This document shows positions 7,684 through 16,284 of a DNA stretch of 64,000 nt, piece by piece. The position numbers were made by a program, and so were the translations under genes. Within the stretch, counting starts at the first letter, position 1, and every line of letters starts with the position of its first letter. The notes under the pieces were generated by a model. The model had not been told where the DNA came from. It did no database searches and saw only the letters and a program-made list of their open reading frames with translations. Location: the NCBI GenBank assembly GCA_964401935.1, contig CAYOAL010000024.1, forward strand, positions 20,066 through 84,065, in the 5' to 3' direction. The stretch is from JAPYTK01 sp964401935. GTDB taxonomy: Bacteria > Myxococcota_A > Polyangia > Polyangiales > Polyangiaceae.

Positions 7684-10600
7684 ATGATTCCCGGCTTCGG
7701 CAAGCAAACGCTCACCATCGGAAGCGACCCGCGCTGCGACATCGTCCTCCCAGGCACCGCCTCCGAGCACGCGCGGTTGGTTCATCAGGGCGGCGGCAAG
7801 CTGATCTTCATCAACACCGGCGCGGCGCCGTCGCTCGCCCACGGGCGACCGCTCGCCGCCGGGGAGCAGGTTCCGTTCGACTTTCGCACGCAGTTTCAGC
7901 TCGGGCAGGTCAACCTCCCCTTCGACCACCCGGCCATCTCCCTGTCGCTGATGGCTCAGGGTCAACAGACCCCACCCCCGGGACGCCTGATCTTCGGACG
8001 CGACCCGACCCAGTCGTCGATCGTGCTGCAGCACCCGAGCGTGTCGAGCATGCACTGCACCGTGGCCGTCGATCGCATGATGGTCACCGACAACGACTCG
8101 ACGAGCGGCACCTATGTGTCGGGCCAGCGCATCCCGCCCAACACCCCCACGCCGATCCCCCAACACGGGGTGATCCACTTCGGTCCGGTGCCCATTCAGC
8201 TGAGCACGCTGATGCAGCTCGCCCAGGCCGCGCACGCCAACACCGGGATGCACGCGGCAGCGCAGCAACAGGCCTACACCCCGCCCACCGGCCAGCAGCA
8301 CGCCCAGCCAGCCTCGACGGTCGGCTTCAACGCCGCGCAGCACGGTGCGCTCGCCGGCGGACACGCACAGCCCCACGCTCAGCCGCCACCGCAGGCGCAG
8401 GCACCGCAGGCCATGCGCAAGCACAAGACGGTGTTCGGCCAGCTCGACTTCGGCCTCTCCGGGGGCGGGACCAAGACCATCGGCCGCACCGAGAACAACG
8501 ACATCCAGATCAACCACCCGCAGGTGTCGGCCAACCACGCGCAGGTGGAGTCGGTGAGCGGACGCCTCTACGTGATGGACCGCGGCTCGGCGAACGGCAC
8601 CTACGTTCGCGGCCAACGGATCGCCCCTGGGCAGAAGGTGGAGATCCAGAGCGGCGAGAAGGTCTACGTGGGCCCGATGCCCCTTCAGCTCGTGATGGGC
8701 GAAGGCGGTCAGGTCGAGGTCATGAACGAGGCCTACGCGGAGGAGCGCTGGCAAGGGCGGCCTCTGTACGAGATCGAGGCCTGGAGCCTGTTTTTGCAGG
8801 TGCCCGACCGCGACGACAAGACCAAGGACAAGGTCTTGCTCGACAACATCTCGTTCAAGGCGCTGCCCGGCGACATGATCGCGCTCATGGGACCGTCGGG
8901 CGCGGGCAAGACCACGCTCTTGCTCACGCTGAACGGCTACATGCCCCCCACCGAGGGCCTCGTCCGCATCAACGGCGAAGATCTCTACAGCATCTACGAC
9001 ACGCTGCGCGGCTCGATCGGCTACGTGCCGCAGGATGATCTCGTGCACCCCGAGCTCACGGTGTGGGAGGCCGTCCGTTACAGCGCGAAGTTCCGCCTCC
9101 CGCCCGACACCAGCGAGCAAGAGATCGAGCAACGCGTGCAACAAACGCTGCGCGATCTCGGCCTCGAGAGCGTGGGGCAGCTCCAGATCGGCTCTCCCGA
9201 GGCGAAGATCCTCTCCGGCGGTCAGCGCAAGCGCGTGAACATCGCCCTCGAGCTGGTGACCGATCCGGTCATCCTCTACCTCGACGAGCCCACCTCGGGG
9301 CTGGCCTCCGACGACGCTGCGAGCCTCATCAAGCTCCTCAACGAGCTCGCCCGCGCCACCGGCAAGACGATCATCATGACGATCCACCAGCCGGCGCGCG
9401 AGGAGTACGAGAAGTTCAGCCACGCGCTCATCCTCGGCTACGGCGGCGTGCCGATGTTCTTCGGCCGCACCATCCCCGACAGCTACCAGTTCTTCTCGAG
9501 CTGGGCGGCGCGACAGGGACAAGGGGTCGTCGATCTCTCGAAGGCGGCCATCGAGCGCCTCCCCGTCGACAACCCGCGCGACATGTTCGCCCTCATCACC
9601 GAGCGCGAGCGGCCGATCTACGAGGCGCTGCTCGCGCGCGATCCGAACGCTCAGCGCGCCCAAGCCCGCCACGAGGCGGCCAACCACTGGCGCACGGAGT
9701 ACTACTCCGACGACAACCCCATCTACAAGCAGATGTACGCGGGGCGCCGCTCGGTGGGCACCGGGGAAGGCCATCGCGGCGTGCCCGAGGTTCATCGCTC
9801 GACGCGCGGCCAGTTCCGGCTGCTCTTCTCGCGCTACTTCAAGTGCAAGATCCGCGACAAGGTCGGCACCGGCATCCTCATGTTGCAGGCGCCCATCATC
9901 GGCGGCCTGTTGGCCCTGGTGTTTCTCGATCAAGCCCCCGAAGCTCCGGCCTGGTGCCTCGGCGCCCTCCAACAGATCTCGCAGCGGGCCTCGGAGAAGC
10001 CTAGCAACGACGTCTTCCAGTCGCTGGAGCTCACCCAAGATCACACCGCGGCCGCCTTCTTCTTGGTGGTGAGCTCGATCTGGTTCGGAACCTCCAACGC
10101 CGCCCGCGAGGTGGTCCGCGAGCGCGCGATCTACCTGCGCGAGCGCATGGTGAACTTGGGCCTGTTCAACTACATCATGAGCAAGTTCTTCCTGCTCTGC
10201 ATGTTCTGTGTGGTGCAGTGCAGCGTGCTCTTGGCCATCGTCTTCTTCTCGTTGGGGTTCGAAGGAGGCTTCCCCGCCTACTTACAAGAGCTGGGGGGGC
10301 TCGTCGCCACCGCCATCTGCGCGGTGTCGATCGGCCTGCTCCTCTCCACCTTGGTCACCTCTTCGGAGGCGGCGATGGCCCTGACACCGATCGCGCTCAT
10401 CCCTCAGATCGTGCTCGGCGGCGTCATGGTCCCCGCCACCTCGATCAAGACCATCTCCCCCCTCATGTACCTGGTGCCGTCGCGCTGGGGCTTCGAGGCC
10501 ACCATCGTGCCCGAGCGGCAGGCGCTCGCCGACCACCCGGCCTGGACGATCGATCTCGGCACCGACGCGACGAGCGCCGGCGACTACATCTTCGACGGAA

Positions 10601-10764
10601 AATTCCATTGCGCCACGGCGCAGCTGGCGAGCGACCAGTTGACGGGCGCGTGGGCTTTCACCACGTATGAGAGCACGTTCATCCCCTACGCGGTGCTCGG
10701 CGGGATGACCCTCGTCATTCTCATCATGTTGCTGTTCATCCTGAAGCGGCGCGACCCCGTCTGA
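7684..10764 (+). CDS. ABCG-type transporter with three N-terminal FHA domains
   Basis: The predicted protein has 1026 residues. Three FHA-like units come first: about 1-95 (degenerate, I-G-S-D-P-R-C-D), 99-185 (F-G-R-D, S-S-M-H, S-G-T-Y-V) and 245-340 (I-G-R-T-E, S-A-N-H, A-N-G-T-Y-V). An ATP-binding cassette follows, with Walker A GPSGAGKT at 403-410, signature LSGGQ near 510 and Walker B VILYLDEP near 530. The C-terminal 330 residues contain about six membrane helices of the ABC2/ABCG type. Nucleotide-binding domain before membrane domain is the half-transporter order, so it should dimerise and export a lipid-like or amphipathic substrate. The closest known architecture is mycobacterial Rv1747, whose FHA domains and kinase PknF control it. 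Substrate is unknown. It lies 49 nt after the PP2C gene. Confidence 0.95.
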   Translation: MIPGFGKQTLTIGSDPRCDIVLPGTASEHARLVHQGGGKLIFINTGAAPSLAHGRPLAAGEQVPFDFRTQFQLGQVNLPFDHPAISLSLMAQGQQTPPPGRLIFGRDPTQSSIVLQHPSVSSMHCTVAVDRMMVTDNDSTSGTYVSGQRIPPNTPTPIPQHGVIHFGPVPIQLSTLMQLAQAAHANTGMHAAAQQQAYTPPTGQQHAQPASTVGFNAAQHGALAGGHAQPHAQPPPQAQAPQAMRKHKTVFGQLDFGLSGGGTKTIGRTENNDIQINHPQVSANHAQVESVSGRLYVMDRGSANGTYVRGQRIAPGQKVEIQSGEKVYVGPMPLQLVMGEGGQVEVMNEAYAEERWQGRPLYEIEAWSLFLQVPDRDDKTKDKVLLDNISFKALPGDMIALMGPSGAGKTTLLLTLNGYMPPTEGLVRINGEDLYSIYDTLRGSIGYVPQDDLVHPELTVWEAVRYSAKFRLPPDTSEQEIEQRVQQTLRDLGLESVGQLQIGSPEAKILSGGQRKRVNIALELVTDPVILYLDEPTSGLASDDAASLIKLLNELARATGKTIIMTIHQPAREEYEKFSHALILGYGGVPMFFGRTIPDSYQFFSSWAARQGQGVVDLSKAAIERLPVDNPRDMFALITERERPIYEALLARDPNAQRAQARHEAANHWRTEYYSDDNPIYKQMYAGRRSVGTGEGHRGVPEVHRSTRGQFRLLFSRYFKCKIRDKVGTGILMLQAPIIGGLLALVFLDQAPEAPAWCLGALQQISQRASEKPSNDVFQSLELTQDHTAAAFFLVVSSIWFGTSNAAREVVRERAIYLRERMVNLGLFNYIMSKFFLLCMFCVVQCSVLLAIVFFSLGFEGGFPAYLQELGGLVATAICAVSIGLLLSTLVTSSEAAMALTPIALIPQIVLGGVMVPATSIKTISPLMYLVPSRWGFEATIVPERQALADHPAWTIDLGTDATSAGDYIFDGKFHCATAQLASDQLTGAWAFTTYESTFIPYAVLGGMTLVILIMLLFILKRRDPV

Positions 10765-10767
10765 GTC

Positions 10768-13470
10768 ATGTCGCGCCTACGCCTCGCCGTTCGGCTGCCG
10801 CAGGCAGCGACGCTCGCGCTCGCGCTGAGCGCCATCCTTCCGGCGTGGGCGCAGGACGGGGGCGACGGTCCGCAGTACGACAGCAAGGGCCGCGAGGTGA
10901 AGAAGCCGGGCGAGGCGCCCAAGGAGCGCAAGCTCACGCCGCCGAAGCTGGTCACTGGGGCCACCCCGGTCTACCCGGAGGCGGCGAAGGAAGCCGGCGT
11001 ACAAGGGCAGGTCATCCTCAAGATCACGGTCGACGTCGACGGGAAGGTCGTGGCCGCGGAGGTCGACACGGGCGCCGGCTACGGGATGGATGAGGCGGCG
11101 CTCGACGCGGCCAAGAAGCTGCTCTTCGAGCCGGCGAAGCTCGAGGACGGCACGCCGTTCAAGGCCACCATCTTGTACCGGTTCCGCTTCGAGCTCGAGG
11201 AGCAACAGACGCCGCAGCCGGCGGCCCCCACCGTTGGCATCCTGAAGGGCCGGGTGTTCGACGCGGCCAGCGAACAACCGGTCGCGGGAGTGACCGTGAC
11301 CGCGACCGGGCCCGACGGCGCGGCGGTCGAGGCGCTCACCGACGCCAGCGGTGCCTTCACGTTCGGCGACGTCGCCCCCGGCCCGTACCGGATCGCCATC
11401 GTGCTGCCCGGATACGAGTCGCTCGCGGTCACCGAGACGGTGAACGCAGGGGAGGAGCTCGCCGCCAAGTACCGGCTCACCGCCGAGGTGGAAGACGGCG
11501 TCTTCGAGGTGGTGGTGCGCGGAGACAAGCCGCCGCGCGAGGTGACCCGCCGCACCATCGAGAAGCGCGAGATCGAGCGCATCCCGGGTACCAACGGCGA
11601 CGCCCTGCGCTCGATCCTCAGCTTGCCCGGCGTGGCCCGACCCCCAGCCATCGCCGGCATCCTCCTCGTGCGCGGCAGCGCGCCTCAAGACACCCAGACC
11701 TTCGTCAATGGGGTGTTCGTGCCGCTCATCTACCACTTCGGCGGGCTCTCGAGCGTGGTCCCCACCGAGATGCTGGAGAAGATCGACTTCTACCCCGGCA
11801 ACTTCAGCGCGCGCTACGGGCGGGTGATGGGCGGCATCGTCGACGTGGGCCTCCGCTCGCCACGAGACGACGCCTTCCACGGCATGGTGCAGCTCGATCT
11901 CATCGACGCCCGCGCCATGGTGGAGGGTCCCATCCCGTGGACGGACAACAAATGGACCTTCGCGGCGGCCGGACGGCGGAGCTGGCTCGACGCCTGGCTC
12001 GGGCCTGCGCTCGAGGCGGCGGGGGCCGGCGTCACTCAGGCGCCGCGGTACTACGACTACCAGTTCATGGTGGAGCGCAAGTGGGACACGGGGCGCTTCC
12101 GCACCTCGTTCTACGGCAGCGACGACGGCCTCGAGCTGTTGATCGGCGAGCCGCAGCCGGGCGAGCCGGCCCTCAGCGGCAACCTCGGCTTCTCCACCGC
12201 GTTCCAGCGCGCGCAGATTGGCTACGAGCACGACCTCACCCCCGAGCACCGGGTGGAGACACAGCTCGCGTTCGCTCACGACTCGGTGACGGTGGGCTTC
12301 GGTGGCCTCTTCTTCGACCTCGACTCGCTCTCCTTCATCGGGAGGGCGGAGTACTCGAACAAGCTCGCCCACAACGCGCAGATGCACATCGGCCTCGACA
12401 TGTGGGCCGGCAACTCGACGATCAACGCGCGCTTGCCTGCCCCCGGGCGCCCCGGCCAGCCGCAGAACCAGCCGTTCTCGACGCGGCAGTTCATCAACGT
12501 GAGCGAAGAGCTCGGCTTCTATCGACCCGCCGCCTATGTGGAGATGGAGCTCACGCCGATCTCACGCTGGCAGATCGTGCCCGGATTCCGCCTCGACTAC
12601 GCCAAGGACACGGGCACCTTCGACGCGAGCCCGCGGTTCAACTCGCGCTTCTCCATCTTCGAGGAGTTCCCCAAGACCACGCTCAAGGGCGGCGTGGGCG
12701 CTTATCATCAGCCCCCACAGTTTCAGGAGAGTCTGCCTCCGTTCGGCACCGAGGGCGTCAACTCGAACCTCGCGATCCACTACGGCCTCGGCGTCGAGCA
12801 AGACATCACCCAGCAGCTCGAGGTGTCGCTCGAGGGTTTCTACAAGCAGCTCGACAACCTGGTCGTCAACCAGCCCTCGAGCTCAGGGACGCTCGGCAAC
12901 TACCAGAACGTCGGCCTCGGCAACGTGGTGGGCATGGAGGTGCTGGTGAAGTACAAGGCCGACGACCGCTTCTTCGGCTGGCTCGCATACACCCTCAGCC
13001 GCAGCGTGCGGCAGAACGGACCAGAGGAGCCCGAGTTCCCCGTCCTGTGGGATCAGACCCACATCCTCACCGCCCTCGGGAGCTACAAGTTCGACGGGGG
13101 CTGGGAGCTCGGAGCGCGCTTCCGCCTCGCGAGCGGCAACCTCCTCACCCCGACCGTGTGCGACGTGACCTCGAGCGACTGCGACACCTCGCGGGTCAAC
13201 GCTCTCTACCACGGGGCGACGGGGGCCTACACGCCGATCCGAATCGGCGCCCTCAACAACGAACGGCTCCCCTTGTTCCATGCGCTCGACGTGCGCATCG
13301 ACAAGGCCTGGGAGTTTTCGCTCTGGAAGTTCTCGATGTATCTCGACGTGCAGAACATCTACAACTCGAGCAGCGCCGAAGGCGTGGCGACGAACTTCGA
13401 CTTCACCAACCGCCAGTACGTGAGCGGCATCCCCATCCTCCCCAGCATCGGCTTCCGAGGGGAGTGGTGA
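10768..13470 (+). CDS. TonB-dependent receptor with fused TonB C-terminal domain
   Basis: The predicted protein has 900 residues. A signal peptide (1-28, ending P-A-W-A-Q) is followed by a domain at about 55-145 with the TonB C-terminal pattern: T-P-V-Y-P-E-A-A-K, G-x-V-x-L-K-I-T-V-D-x-D-G-K-V and F-E-P-A. Then comes a carboxypeptidase-regulatory-like beta sandwich (about 158-245; LKGRVFDAASEQPVAGV). A plug begins near 270 (NGDALRSILSLPGV...GILLVRGSAPQDTQTFVNGV), and a beta-barrel runs to the C-terminal aromatic G-E-W. It should lie in the outer membrane and import a large nutrient. Having the TonB domain on the receptor itself is unusual. The gene starts 3 nt after the FHA-ABC stop and overlaps the next lipoprotein gene. 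Confidence 0.9.
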   Translation: MSRLRLAVRLPQAATLALALSAILPAWAQDGGDGPQYDSKGREVKKPGEAPKERKLTPPKLVTGATPVYPEAAKEAGVQGQVILKITVDVDGKVVAAEVDTGAGYGMDEAALDAAKKLLFEPAKLEDGTPFKATILYRFRFELEEQQTPQPAAPTVGILKGRVFDAASEQPVAGVTVTATGPDGAAVEALTDASGAFTFGDVAPGPYRIAIVLPGYESLAVTETVNAGEELAAKYRLTAEVEDGVFEVVVRGDKPPREVTRRTIEKREIERIPGTNGDALRSILSLPGVARPPAIAGILLVRGSAPQDTQTFVNGVFVPLIYHFGGLSSVVPTEMLEKIDFYPGNFSARYGRVMGGIVDVGLRSPRDDAFHGMVQLDLIDARAMVEGPIPWTDNKWTFAAAGRRSWLDAWLGPALEAAGAGVTQAPRYYDYQFMVERKWDTGRFRTSFYGSDDGLELLIGEPQPGEPALSGNLGFSTAFQRAQIGYEHDLTPEHRVETQLAFAHDSVTVGFGGLFFDLDSLSFIGRAEYSNKLAHNAQMHIGLDMWAGNSTINARLPAPGRPGQPQNQPFSTRQFINVSEELGFYRPAAYVEMELTPISRWQIVPGFRLDYAKDTGTFDASPRFNSRFSIFEEFPKTTLKGGVGAYHQPPQFQESLPPFGTEGVNSNLAIHYGLGVEQDITQQLEVSLEGFYKQLDNLVVNQPSSSGTLGNYQNVGLGNVVGMEVLVKYKADDRFFGWLAYTLSRSVRQNGPEEPEFPVLWDQTHILTALGSYKFDGGWELGARFRLASGNLLTPTVCDVTSSDCDTSRVNALYHGATGAYTPIRIGALNNERLPLFHALDVRIDKAWEFSLWKFSMYLDVQNIYNSSSAEGVATNFDFTNRQYVSGIPILPSIGFRGEW

Positions 13471-14564
13471 TGCGCACCGGGCGACGCGGCTGGTTGCGGT
13501 ATGCGCTCGTCGGAGCGCTGCTGGCGCTGCTCCTCGTGCCGAGCTGCGTCCCGGCCTTCGATCCTCCGAGCAAGGTGAGCTCGCTGCGGATCCTCGCCGT
13601 CACCATGGACAAGCCGTACGCGCTCCCCGGCGACACGGTGACGATGCGCATGACGGCGCACGACGGGCTCGGCGACGCGGAGGGGACGCCGCGGACGCTC
13701 CAGGTCTTGTGGATCTCGGGCTGCGTGAACCCCGACGGTGACCAGTTCTTCTTGTGCTTCGAGCAGCTCGCCAAGGCCTTCGCGCCGCTCGCCATGGGAG
13801 GCCTGCCTCCCCCCGAGTTGGTGAAGCTCGACGAGCTCCGCCCCGAGGACAACGGGGTGCCGGACGCGCTCGAGTTCGAGCTCACGCTCCCCGAAGACAT
13901 CGTGTCGAGCCGCCCCGCGCCCCAGGCCGGGCCCCACTACGGCATCGCCTACGTGTTCTTCGCCGCCTGCGCCGGTCGCCTCGCCCCCACCGAGCTCACC
14001 TCGCTCGGCGGCGAGGTCCCCGAGTTTCCCCTCGACTGCCTCGACGACGCCGGGAATCAGCTCGGGCCCGAGAGCTTCGTCATCGGCTACACGCAGGTGT
14101 ACGCGTTCGCCGACGAGCGCGAGAATCAGAACCCTCGTCTCGGCGGCATCGCGCTCGACGACGTCGCCATCCCCGAGAACCTCGAGGACGGGCCGGTGGT
14201 CGCCGCGTGTTCGGTGAGCGAGCAGGATCGCCGGGTCGGAGGCTGCGCGGCCGAAGATCCGGCGGCGGTGTGTCAGACCTACGAGCTGAAGGGCCTCATC
14301 GGCAACGTCGCGGAGATCGACGCCGACAACGTGGATCTCGACGGCAACCCGCTGCGCGAGATCGTCTGGGTGAGCTACTTCACCGACGGCGGCGACTTGG
14401 CGCCATCCCTCACCCTGGTCAGCGACGCCACCAAGGGGTACCAAGACGGCTTCGAGACGGAGTGGATCCCTCCCTCCGAGCCCGGCGTGTACACCCTGTG
14501 GGCCGTCGCCAGGGATCAGCGTGGCGGCTCGTCCGTCGTGCGCCGCTCGATCCGCGTCGAGTGA
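13470..14564 (+). CDS. Lipoprotein coupled to the TonB-dependent receptor
   Basis: The predicted protein has 364 residues and starts with a signal peptide ending LLVPSC, lipobox Cys26. Its ATG overlaps the receptor stop (TGATG, 1 nt shared), so translation is probably coupled. The body is beta-rich, with an early SLRILAVTMDKPYALPGDTV segment and a C-terminal EWIPPSEPGVYTLWAVARDQ, both typical of Ig-like or PKD-like exported domains. Several Cys residues (for example in ISGCVNPDGDQFFLC) could form disulfides. By position it may be a surface or periplasmic accessory of the receptor, for instance for substrate capture, but no family is recognised. Confidence 0.85.
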   Translation: MRTGRRGWLRYALVGALLALLLVPSCVPAFDPPSKVSSLRILAVTMDKPYALPGDTVTMRMTAHDGLGDAEGTPRTLQVLWISGCVNPDGDQFFLCFEQLAKAFAPLAMGGLPPPELVKLDELRPEDNGVPDALEFELTLPEDIVSSRPAPQAGPHYGIAYVFFAACAGRLAPTELTSLGGEVPEFPLDCLDDAGNQLGPESFVIGYTQVYAFADERENQNPRLGGIALDDVAIPENLEDGPVVAACSVSEQDRRVGGCAAEDPAAVCQTYELKGLIGNVAEIDADNVDLDGNPLREIVWVSYFTDGGDLAPSLTLVSDATKGYQDGFETEWIPPSEPGVYTLWAVARDQRGGSSVVRRSIRVE

Positions 14565-14648
14565 CGAGCGAGCGACGCGGGTGAGCGCCGACCCAAGGCG
14601 AAGAACCAACGCGAGGAAGAAAGGCGTCGAGGGACCGTACGAATCGGC

Positions 14649-15374
14649 ATGAATTCGACGCACCGTTTTTCCGTGTCTCTCCTCGCCTTCGCGGCCATGG
14701 CCCTCGGCGCCGGCTGTGACAACCCCGAGGCCATGTTGAAGGAGCAGGCCGATCTGGTCTGCGCTTGCGACACCTTCGAGTGCGGGAGGGGCGTGCTCGA
14801 GGGGCCCATCAACCAGAAGCTCAAGGAGATGGACAAGGGCGGCTCCGTGGAGCTCACCGACACCGCCAGAGAGCACAAGAAGCGCATGATGGGCTGCCTG
14901 CTCGAGCTGAAGACCCAAGCGGTCGGCGCGGCGAGCCCGACCGGCGAGACGAAGCCAACCGCCGCGCCGGCCGCGGAGCCGTTCACGTCGTCCGAGGGGA
15001 AGTTCTCGGCGAAGTTTCCCTTCGGCAAGCCGCAGGAGAAGGTCAGCCCCGATCACAAGAAGATCGAGTGGAAGGAGACCAAGGCCACCACCGGCATGTA
15101 CAACGTGTCTTACGCCGACTTCGCGACCCCCGCGCTCGCGCAGGCCTACGTGGACGACTACCTCAAGACCATGGCGAGCAAGCTCACCTCCAACGACGAA
15201 GTTACGACCGGCGCCACCAAGGGCCGCGAGGTCGTCATGAAGGTGAGCGAGACCGCCTCCATGTGGCTCCGTCTGTTCGTCGTCGACAAGCGCGTGTTCA
15301 AGGTGGCCGCAGGCACCAAGAACGACAAGGCCAAGGCCTACGAGTTCCTGGACTCCTTCGCGCTCGTCCCTTGA
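14649..15374 (+). CDS. Small lipoprotein of unknown function
   Basis: The predicted protein has 241 residues with a signal peptide and lipobox A-G-C (Cys23). A short Cys pair (VCACDTFECG) follows, then an Ala/Pro/Thr linker near 95-115, then a compact domain starting FTSSEGKFSAKFPFGKPQEK. The last domain, with W-K-E-T-K-A-T-T-G-M-Y-N-V-S-Y-A-D-F and a C-terminal helix pair, resembles small exported alpha/beta domains common as uncharacterised proteins in related genomes. It is 84 nt downstream of the previous lipoprotein gene on the same strand and may belong to the receptor operon. Confidence 0.8.
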   Translation: MNSTHRFSVSLLAFAAMALGAGCDNPEAMLKEQADLVCACDTFECGRGVLEGPINQKLKEMDKGGSVELTDTAREHKKRMMGCLLELKTQAVGAASPTGETKPTAAPAAEPFTSSEGKFSAKFPFGKPQEKVSPDHKKIEWKETKATTGMYNVSYADFATPALAQAYVDDYLKTMASKLTSNDEVTTGATKGREVVMKVSETASMWLRLFVVDKRVFKVAAGTKNDKAKAYEFLDSFALVP

Positions 15375-15384
15375 GTTGCGCGCG

Positions 15385-15435
15385 GCCCGGACGCCTCACA
15401 GCGCGACAGCGCAGCGTTCATCGCAGCGTCCGGGC
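15385..15435. terminator. Long inverted repeat between convergent genes
   Basis: GCCCGGACGC at 15385-15394 is perfectly complementary to GCGTCCGGGC at 15426-15435 across a 31-nt loop that itself holds smaller GC-rich pairings. It lies just after the lipoprotein stop and before the end of the convergent HYD1-like gene. No T-run follows, so a strong intrinsic terminator is not certain; a bidirectional pause or termination structure is a reasonable reading. Confidence 0.4.
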
Positions 15436-15488
15436 GCTCCTCAACCTCGCCCGCGCCCGCCGGCGAGCTCGCTTGGGGCCGCTGCCGC

Positions 15489-15833
15489 TCAGCCGAAGGG
15501 GTTCTCGCCGTAGTAGACGATGTGGTGCTGATCGAGGCGAACCCCTTGCCGCACCCGCAGCTCGTAGAGCCCGCAGTCTTCGATGGGCATCCCCACGCTG
15601 AGACGAAGCACGAGCACGTGCGAGCCACGACCTTCGTGGGTGGAGGCCCCGATGAAGATGTTCATGTGGGCTTGTGCTTGGGTCATCGGTTCCTGGGTGA
15701 AGTAGACGTAGCCCTTCTGATCGGTGCGGATCACGCCCTCCTGGAGGATGCGCGACAGACCGCTGGCGTCGGTGTAGTGGATGTACGTGTTGCTGTCGTA
15801 CACCAGCTCTTGAAGGAGTTCGTCGCCTGTCAT
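15489..15833 (-). CDS. Small ADP-ribosyltransferase-like (HYD1-like) protein
   Basis: The predicted protein has 114 residues. It opens with a helix, then YIHYTDASGLSRILQEGVI (18-36) and VYFTQEPM (43-50). The H-Y-T-D-x-x-G-L-x-x-I-L-x-x-G pattern is the first signature of the HYD1-type ART fold (also seen in other small ADP-ribosyltransferase-like toxins), where the His contacts NAD. A Y/F-T strand follows as in ART folds. The C-terminal half has beta strands (HVLVLRLSV, GLYELRVRQGVRL, HHIVYYG). No secretion signal or larger carrier domain is present. The ATG at 15833 was chosen over an open extension upstream, because the extension would overlap the divergent gene. Activity is inferred from the motif only; the catalytic Glu is not obvious. 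Confidence 0.6.
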   Translation of the reverse strand: MTGDELLQELVYDSNTYIHYTDASGLSRILQEGVIRTDQKGYVYFTQEPMTQAQAHMNIFIGASTHEGRGSHVLVLRLSVGMPIEDCGLYELRVRQGVRLDQHHIVYYGENPFG

Positions 15834-15918
15834 GCCGGCGATGTTACGATGCCGTCCTCGAGCCACGGAGAACAAAACGGCCTTGTCGGTGATCAAGCAC
15901 GACTTCACCGCCCCAGGG

Positions 15919-16284
15919 ATGGTGTCCCTGTGGGCGACCACTCGCCCGATCGCAGGGGTTCACCACGATTTTCTCGAAGGCTGCGACCAGCTCTTCATGT
16001 GGCTCCTGATCGACTACGAGGCGGCCATCAACGGCGCCTTCACCACCAACTTCACCTCCGACGGCAACACGGTGCCGCTCGCGGAGCTGCTCACCGATCT
16101 CCACGCCTCTGAGTCTTTCGCGGCGGCCGCCACGCTTCGCGGAGAGGAGCGCGACGTCGGCGCCGCGAGCTTCGTGCTCGCCCTCTACGACTACGCCTAC
16201 GATCCGGTCGAAGTTGGCCTACCCCCCGATGAGCGCGGCTCCGACTGGCTCGCGTTCGTGGGCGCATTTCCGTTTCGCGAATGA
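15919..16284 (+). CDS. Unknown small protein coupled to JmjC gene
   Basis: The predicted protein has 121 residues from the ATG at 15919; the frame is open back to 15832, so the start is uncertain. It reads W-A-T-T-R-P-I-A-G-V-H-H-D-F-L-E early, then a helical core (QLFMWLLIDYEAAINGAF), an acidic turn region with G-E-E-R-D-V-G-A-A-S, and ends DWLAFVGAFPFRE. No signal peptide is present; QLFMWLLIDYEA is too short and acidic for a membrane helix. I do not recognise the family. Its stop overlaps the JmjC start by 4 nt, so the two are made together. It is divergent from the HYD1-like gene, with starts about 85 nt apart. It could be a substrate or partner of the hydroxylase, or an antagonist of the HYD1-like protein. 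Confidence 0.7.
   Translation: MVSLWATTRPIAGVHHDFLEGCDQLFMWLLIDYEAAINGAFTTNFTSDGNTVPLAELLTDLHASESFAAAATLRGEERDVGAASFVLALYDYAYDPVEVGLPPDERGSDWLAFVGAFPFRE

Noticed and set aside
10777..12387. 536-codon open frame on the minus strand
   Set aside because: It is antisense to the TonB-dependent receptor and reads as Val/Arg/Glu/His-rich text with no domain pattern.
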